Assembly (NCBI RefSeq): GCF_010093045.1
Contig: NZ_CP048115.1
Coordinates: forward strand, 1,054,001-1,118,000
DNA from: Mucilaginibacter sp. 14171R-50
Lineage (GTDB): Bacteria; Bacteroidota; Bacteroidia; Sphingobacteriales; Sphingobacteriaceae
Direction of reading: 5' to 3'
Length of the DNA: 64,000 bases
Shown here: piece after piece, positions 60,647 to 64,000 of the stretch
Numbering within the stretch: the stretch's first letter is position 1
How the letters are laid out: the number at the start of each line of letters is the position of its first letter
Translations under genes and position numbers: made by a program
The notes under the pieces: model-generated
Told to the model about the DNA's origin: nothing
Databases searched by the model: none
What the model saw: the letters and a program-made list of their open reading frames with translations, nothing else

Positions 60647-62760
60647 TACCATACGTATTGCATGTAGCATTACTGATAAGCGTTTGCCTTTTGTTTTACA
60701 AAGCATTGCTGCAAAAAGAAACCTTTTATCATTTAAACCGCTGGGTACTGCTGGCATGCCTGGCGGTAACCTTTGTATTGCCACTGGTACGTGTACCGCA
60801 ACAATGGGCGTTAAGGGGCAGCACAGCCCCTGCGGTAACAGTAGCCGTACCGGCGGCCGCAACCAACCCGGTTGTGCAGGCAAAGCAGGTAGCTACCCCG
60901 GTGCAAACGCCGCAAAACATAACTACTGCAGTTGTTGCCGATCCAACACCGTTGCTTCCAAAACTGTTAAGGTGGGCGCTTTGGCTTTACTGGTGCGGCG
61001 TTGCTGCCTTCGGCCTTAACTTTTTGCTGCAGGTAATGGTATTGGTGCGCCAGGCATATAAAAACCAGTTTATACAGGATGGGCAGTTCAGGATAGTTGA
61101 ACTGGATACCGATAAGGCGCCGTGTTCTTTCGGCAATTACATTTTTATAAACCCGGCAAAATACGATTGGGAAACATATAGCCAGATACTGCTGCACGAA
61201 AAGATCCATGTAAAACAGGGACACAGTTTAGACTTGCTGCTGGCCGAACTGATGCTGGTTTTTCAATGGTTTAACCCGTTTGCATGGCTTTACCGCAAAG
61301 AACTGGAAAACAACCTGGAATTTTTAACCGATAACGATGTACTAAACAACAACGGGGCAGAGCGGGAACTATACCAGATGAGCTTACTAAAGGTATCGGT
61401 GCCCAACCTGTCTATGCGAATAACAACCAACTATAATCAATCACTTTTAAAAAAACGAATTGTTATGATGAACGCAAAACGATCAAATATCCACACCACC
61501 TGGAAATACCTATTCCTGCTGCCGCTGATGGCGTTTTTGATGTGTGCCTTTAACGAACCAGCTGCCAGTCGCCGCCCGGTAACGCTGCGTACAGAAACGG
61601 CAAATGATACATCTTTTGACCAGCGTGAGGGCGTTTGGAAAGGAACCATCACCGGCAACAAGATAAGAATGGAGTTCAGGAGCGAAGACGAGAACCACAA
61701 TAGCATGAACAGCAACGACTACACCTTAGACGAGTTCACCACCCTGCCAAAAGGCAGCCCCGGGGATTTTAAGCTGATACGGCAGGCCGGCACCATGAGC
61801 CTGAACGGCAAATTTGAGGGCAACACCGGCAGCGGAAAGTACAAGTTTACCGGCAACCCCGAATATTATAAATATATGGCAAACGAAGGGATAACAGGAA
61901 TAGACAAAAACGACGAACTGGCTTTTTTTATGATAAACATAAAAAAGGACTATGTTACCATGCTGCACCGCAATGGCTATAAGAATGTCTCTAAAAATGA
62001 CCTTATCGCCCTGGCGGCATTAGGTGTAGATGAAGCGTATATTGTATCGTTAAAGAAAAATGGCTTTCCGCATGCATCGGCTAACGACCTGATAACCGGA
62101 AAGGCAATGGGGATCAACGGCGCGTTCATCAGCGAGATACGCAAGGCCGGTTACCCTAACGTAAGTTTTGATAAACTGGTAAGCTTTAAAGCGCAGGGCA
62201 TAAACGGGCAATATATTTCTAAATTTAAAAACTTAAAAGCGGCAGCCGGTAAAGGAAAAACAGCCGCCAGAGCCAAAAACAGTGTAAGTGCCGATGATAT
62301 GATAGCCTACAAGGCCTTAAATGTTGATGAAGCATTTGTAAATGGCTTTAAAAAGGCTGGTTATGCCAACATAAGCACAGGCGACCTGATAGCCATGAAA
62401 TCGCTTGGCGTTACGCCGGAGTTTATCAAGAGCTTTAAAGATGCGGGTTATCCTAACATATCGCAAAGTGATGCAATAGCTATGAAATCGCTCGGCATAA
62501 CCCCCGAATACCTTAACGGCTTTAAAAACGCCGGCTTTACAAACATAAACCCCGATAAGGCCGCCGGGTTAAAATCGCTTGGTGTTACGCCCGAGTTTAT
62601 TAAGAGTTTCAAAAGCGCGGGTTTTGATAATGTTTCGTTAGATAACGCTACCGCACTTAAAGCACTGGGTATTACCCCCGAGTATATAAACGAAATGCGC
62701 GAAAAGGGCTTCAAATCAGACGATATCAATAAATATATTACTTTAAAGAGCGCTTTTTAA
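60643..62760 (+). CDS. M56 metallopeptidase (BlaR1-like) with nine 29-residue repeats
   Basis: The 705-residue protein has the BlaR1/M56 layout: N-terminal membrane segments, the zinc protease motif HEKIH (LLHEKIHVKQGHSLDLL) and a further membrane segment (WKYLFLLPLMAFLMCAF). In place of a penicillin-binding sensor domain, the outer part has a beta-rich region (residues about 310-410) and nine repeats of exactly 87 bp each (61897-62715). A 12-residue insert lies between the fourth and fifth repeats. Typical units are NISTGDLIAMKSLGVTPEF, continued by IKSFKDAGYP. The repeats probably form a helical solenoid binding an unknown ligand. Signal transduction by proteolysis of BlaI is inferred from the family. 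Confidence 0.9.
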   Translation: MIPYVLHVALLISVCLLFYKALLQKETFYHLNRWVLLACLAVTFVLPLVRVPQQWALRGSTAPAVTVAVPAAATNPVVQAKQVATPVQTPQNITTAVVADPTPLLPKLLRWALWLYWCGVAAFGLNFLLQVMVLVRQAYKNQFIQDGQFRIVELDTDKAPCSFGNYIFINPAKYDWETYSQILLHEKIHVKQGHSLDLLLAELMLVFQWFNPFAWLYRKELENNLEFLTDNDVLNNNGAERELYQMSLLKVSVPNLSMRITTNYNQSLLKKRIVMMNAKRSNIHTTWKYLFLLPLMAFLMCAFNEPAASRRPVTLRTETANDTSFDQREGVWKGTITGNKIRMEFRSEDENHNSMNSNDYTLDEFTTLPKGSPGDFKLIRQAGTMSLNGKFEGNTGSGKYKFTGNPEYYKYMANEGITGIDKNDELAFFMINIKKDYVTMLHRNGYKNVSKNDLIALAALGVDEAYIVSLKKNGFPHASANDLITGKAMGINGAFISEIRKAGYPNVSFDKLVSFKAQGINGQYISKFKNLKAAAGKGKTAARAKNSVSADDMIAYKALNVDEAFVNGFKKAGYANISTGDLIAMKSLGVTPEFIKSFKDAGYPNISQSDAIAMKSLGITPEYLNGFKNAGFTNINPDKAAGLKSLGVTPEFIKSFKSAGFDNVSLDNATALKALGITPEYINEMREKGFKSDDINKYITLKSAF
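61897..62715 (+). repeat. 87-bp coding tandem repeats in the BlaR1-like gene
   Basis: Unit starts at 61897, 61984, 62071, 62158, 62281, 62368, 62455, 62542 and 62629 are spaced by exactly 87 bp, apart from one 123-bp step (36 bp extra). The last four units are most alike (K-S-L-G-V/I-T-P-E), which suggests recent duplication or gene conversion. Confidence 0.9.
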
Positions 62761-62780
62761 ACTGAAGGCAATTTATAAGG

Positions 62781-62812
62781 AAGCCGGGTCGCGTTAAGCG
62801 GTCCGGCTTTTT
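62781..62812 (+). terminator. Terminator after blaR1-like gene
   Basis: AAGCCGG (62781-62787) pairs with CCGGCTT (62803-62809) and is followed by Ts. Confidence 0.75.
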
Positions 62813-62840
62813 ACTGAAATATTATTGGCGTTACATCATA

Positions 62841-62871
62841 AAAAAGGCCCCGAACGGAGCCATTTTTTATA
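62841..62871 (-). terminator. Terminator after the zinc-ribbon gene
   Basis: GGCCCCG with CGGAGCC forms an imperfect stem over a 2-nt loop, with a T-run on the minus strand. It ends the zinc-ribbon protein transcript. Confidence 0.65.
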
Positions 62872-62889
62872 AGTTTTGAACGCTTGTTG

Positions 62890-63633
62890 TTAAGCTTTTT
62901 CTTCTTCCAAAGCCATTAATTCATCAACCAGGATACGTCCGCAATGCTCGCAAACGATGATCTTTTTACGCTGGCGGATATCAGACTGGCGTTGAGGCGG
63001 GATCTGGTTAAAACAGCCAGAGCACGAATCGCGCTGGATGGTAACTACTGCAAGGCCGTTCTTAGCGTTTTTGCGCAAACGGTTGTAAGCGATCAGCAGG
63101 CGCTCGTCAATGTTTCCGGTGGCCTTTTCTGCCTGGGCGGTTAATTCCGTTTCGTCTTTTTCGGTTTCGGCGGTAATGGTGCCTAACTCATCTTTTTTGG
63201 CGTCAAGGTCGGCGCGGCGGGCCTCAAGGTCGGCAAGGGCCTTCTCGTAAATAGCGGTTTTTGAGGTGATCTCGAAACCGTACTCACGAATCTTTTTTTC
63301 GCTTACTTGTATATCCAGGCCTTGTATCTCAATCTCTTTCGAGATGGCGTCGTATTCGCGGTTATTCTTAACCTCGTTAAGCTGTGTTTCGTATTTTTTT
63401 ATGTTCGACTGAGCGTCCTTTATCAGGTTCTTGCGGGTTACAATTTCGTCCTCAAGATCGTCAAGCTCATTTTTTATCTTTTGTATACGGGTTTCAAGGC
63501 CGGCAACATCATCCTCCAGATCTGCAACTTCCATAGGCAATTCACCTCTTACCTGGCGTATCTTGTCAATTTTGGTGTGGATGGTTTGCAGGTCGTATAA
63601 AGCTTTAAGCTTCTGTTCTATGGTTTGTTCCAT
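62890..63633 (-). CDS. Coiled-coil protein with C-terminal C4 zinc ribbon
   Basis: The 247-residue protein has long coiled-coil helices (LKALYDLQTIHTKIDKIRQVRGELP and further heptads) and a C-terminal zinc ribbon with two Cys pairs (SCSGCFNQIPPQ and VCEHCGRILV). It belongs to the widespread CT398-like family, thought to act in nucleic-acid or secretion-related scaffolding; the role is unsettled. It shares one base with the stop of the Nif3-family gene upstream, an arrangement conserved in many bacteria. Confidence 0.9.
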   Translation of the reverse strand: MEQTIEQKLKALYDLQTIHTKIDKIRQVRGELPMEVADLEDDVAGLETRIQKIKNELDDLEDEIVTRKNLIKDAQSNIKKYETQLNEVKNNREYDAISKEIEIQGLDIQVSEKKIREYGFEITSKTAIYEKALADLEARRADLDAKKDELGTITAETEKDETELTAQAEKATGNIDERLLIAYNRLRKNAKNGLAVVTIQRDSCSGCFNQIPPQRQSDIRQRKKIIVCEHCGRILVDELMALEEEKA

Positions 63634-64000
63634 TAAATAAAATATTTGACGGGGTTTGTATTCACTTTTGTTAAACGGATGGCAAAGTTAACAAATTTTT
63701 TCTGAATAATTTCGCACAATAATTGCTGCGTAAATTGCTCACTTTCAAAATGTCCGATGTCGGCAATGAGTATTTTTCCCTCGGCATCAAAAAACTCGTG
63801 GTATTTATAATCGGCCGTTACAAAAACATCGGCCCCGGCCGCTATGGCATGCTTCAATAAAAAGCCGCCCGAACCACCACAAACCGCCACTTTTTTAACT
63901 TGTTTACCGGTAAAGGCCGTATGCCGTATCACAGCGCAATCCATCGCCGCTTTTACCTCGGCTAAAAATTCGGCCTCGTCCATTGCTGCATCCAGTTCGC
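63633..64000 (-). CDS. Nif3-like dinuclear metal protein (3' part only)
   Basis: The C-terminal 122 residues or so are present; the gene runs off the right edge of the window with no stop before it. The segments VAVCGGSGGFLLKHAIAAGADVFVTADYKYHEFFDAEGKILIADIGHFESEQF match the C-terminal half of the Nif3/DUF34 family, which binds two metal ions and has been linked to GTP cyclohydrolase-related functions. Its stop overlaps the zinc-ribbon start by one base. Confidence 0.85.
   Translation of the reverse strand, partial: ELDAAMDEAEFLAEVKAAMDCAVIRHTAFTGKQVKKVAVCGGSGGFLLKHAIAAGADVFVTADYKYHEFFDAEGKILIADIGHFESEQFTQQLLCEIIQKKFVNFAIRLTKVNTNPVKYFI

Noticed and set aside
61897..62715. Regular repeats as a CRISPR array
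   Set aside because: The repeats are 87-bp coding units with no spacers and keep one reading frame.
60284..62760. Beta-lactam resistance operon
   Set aside because: There is no beta-lactamase in the operon and the sensor lacks a penicillin-binding domain; the class C-like hydrolase at 7201 is 52 kb away and has an extra C-terminal domain.

Overview
The window is chromosomal DNA of a Bacteroidota bacterium, most likely a Sphingobacteriaceae member close to Mucilaginibacter or Pedobacter. The evidence is the gene families (FISUMP and Big_5-type lipoproteins, FKBP lipoproteins with Cys-Lys-Lys-Asp type N-termini, a SusC-like carboxypeptidase-regulatory domain on the TonB receptor, DUF4175, a tiny COX24-like basic protein), the near absence of Shine-Dalgarno sites, and several TAnnTTTG -7 promoter elements typical of this phylum. 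The genus is an inference from protein style, not from a search. There is no prophage, transposase, CRISPR array or secretion cluster; most genes are ordinary core and accessory chromosomal genes.

Layout. 1-4.8 kb: rng, a 29-residue basic protein, a TPR protein and an HU protein on the minus strand, then mutY and ssb on the plus strand. 4.8-15.6 kb: secreted hydrolases (DPP IV, a class C beta-lactamase-like hydrolase, M20 amidohydrolase), a small phosphatase, a frameshifted exported protein, two FKBP lipoproteins, aspS and a FISUMP lipoprotein. 15.7-22 kb: a TPP riboswitch with a large insertion, driving a TonB receptor, a PnuT-like thiamine transporter and an unexpected acyl-CoA-dehydrogenase-like flavoprotein, followed by a PafA-type phosphatase. 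22-26.3 kb: a divergent ECF sigma locus with three copies of one promoter motif (TTGTAAGG-type -35, 13 bp, CGAC-type -10), in front of the sigma/anti-sigma pair, a Met/Lys-rich exported peptide, and a DUF1223 / cytochrome b / MsrP-like molybdoenzyme operon. 26.3-33.7 kb: an esterase, a pentapeptide protein, thiL, divergent nadA and nadB, an AT-rich orphan gene, tRNA-Gly and a gamma carbonic anhydrase. 33.7-40.9 kb: a Big_5-type lipoprotein, mnmG with two perfect parS-like palindromes beside it, a small membrane protein, an ABC-F ATPase, an NAD(P)-binding protein and a pirin. 41-43.3 kb: an Mla/MCE lipid-transport operon. 43.4-48.2 kb: glutathione peroxidase, ybeY, an RsbW-like kinase and a DUF4175 protein. 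48.3-54.8 kb: an MFS exporter, a PAS-LuxR regulator, tRNA-Pro, a DsbA-like protein with a Cys-rich lipoprotein, an OmpA lipoprotein, a small lipoprotein and a sialate esterase. 55.1-64 kb: threonine synthase, a VOC protein, a DUF3606 protein with LigD, a BlaI/BlaR1 pair with tandem operators and 29-residue repeats, a zinc-ribbon coiled-coil protein, and the end of a Nif3-family gene.

The most interesting part is 22.0-26.3 kb. A zinc-finger-controlled ECF sigma factor, a Met-rich periplasmic peptide, a Tat-exported MsrP/YedY-like molybdoenzyme with a b-type cytochrome, a CxxC thiol protein and a peroxiredoxin together resemble the hypochlorite-scavenging SigF/NrsF-MrpX-YedY system of Proteobacteria, but are built from different parts. 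That function is an inference. The shared promoter motif is directly visible. The second notable locus is the thiamine operon, where an 89-nt insertion sits in the normally short J2/4 of the TPP aptamer and a flavoprotein occupies the place often held by thiamine pyrophosphokinase.
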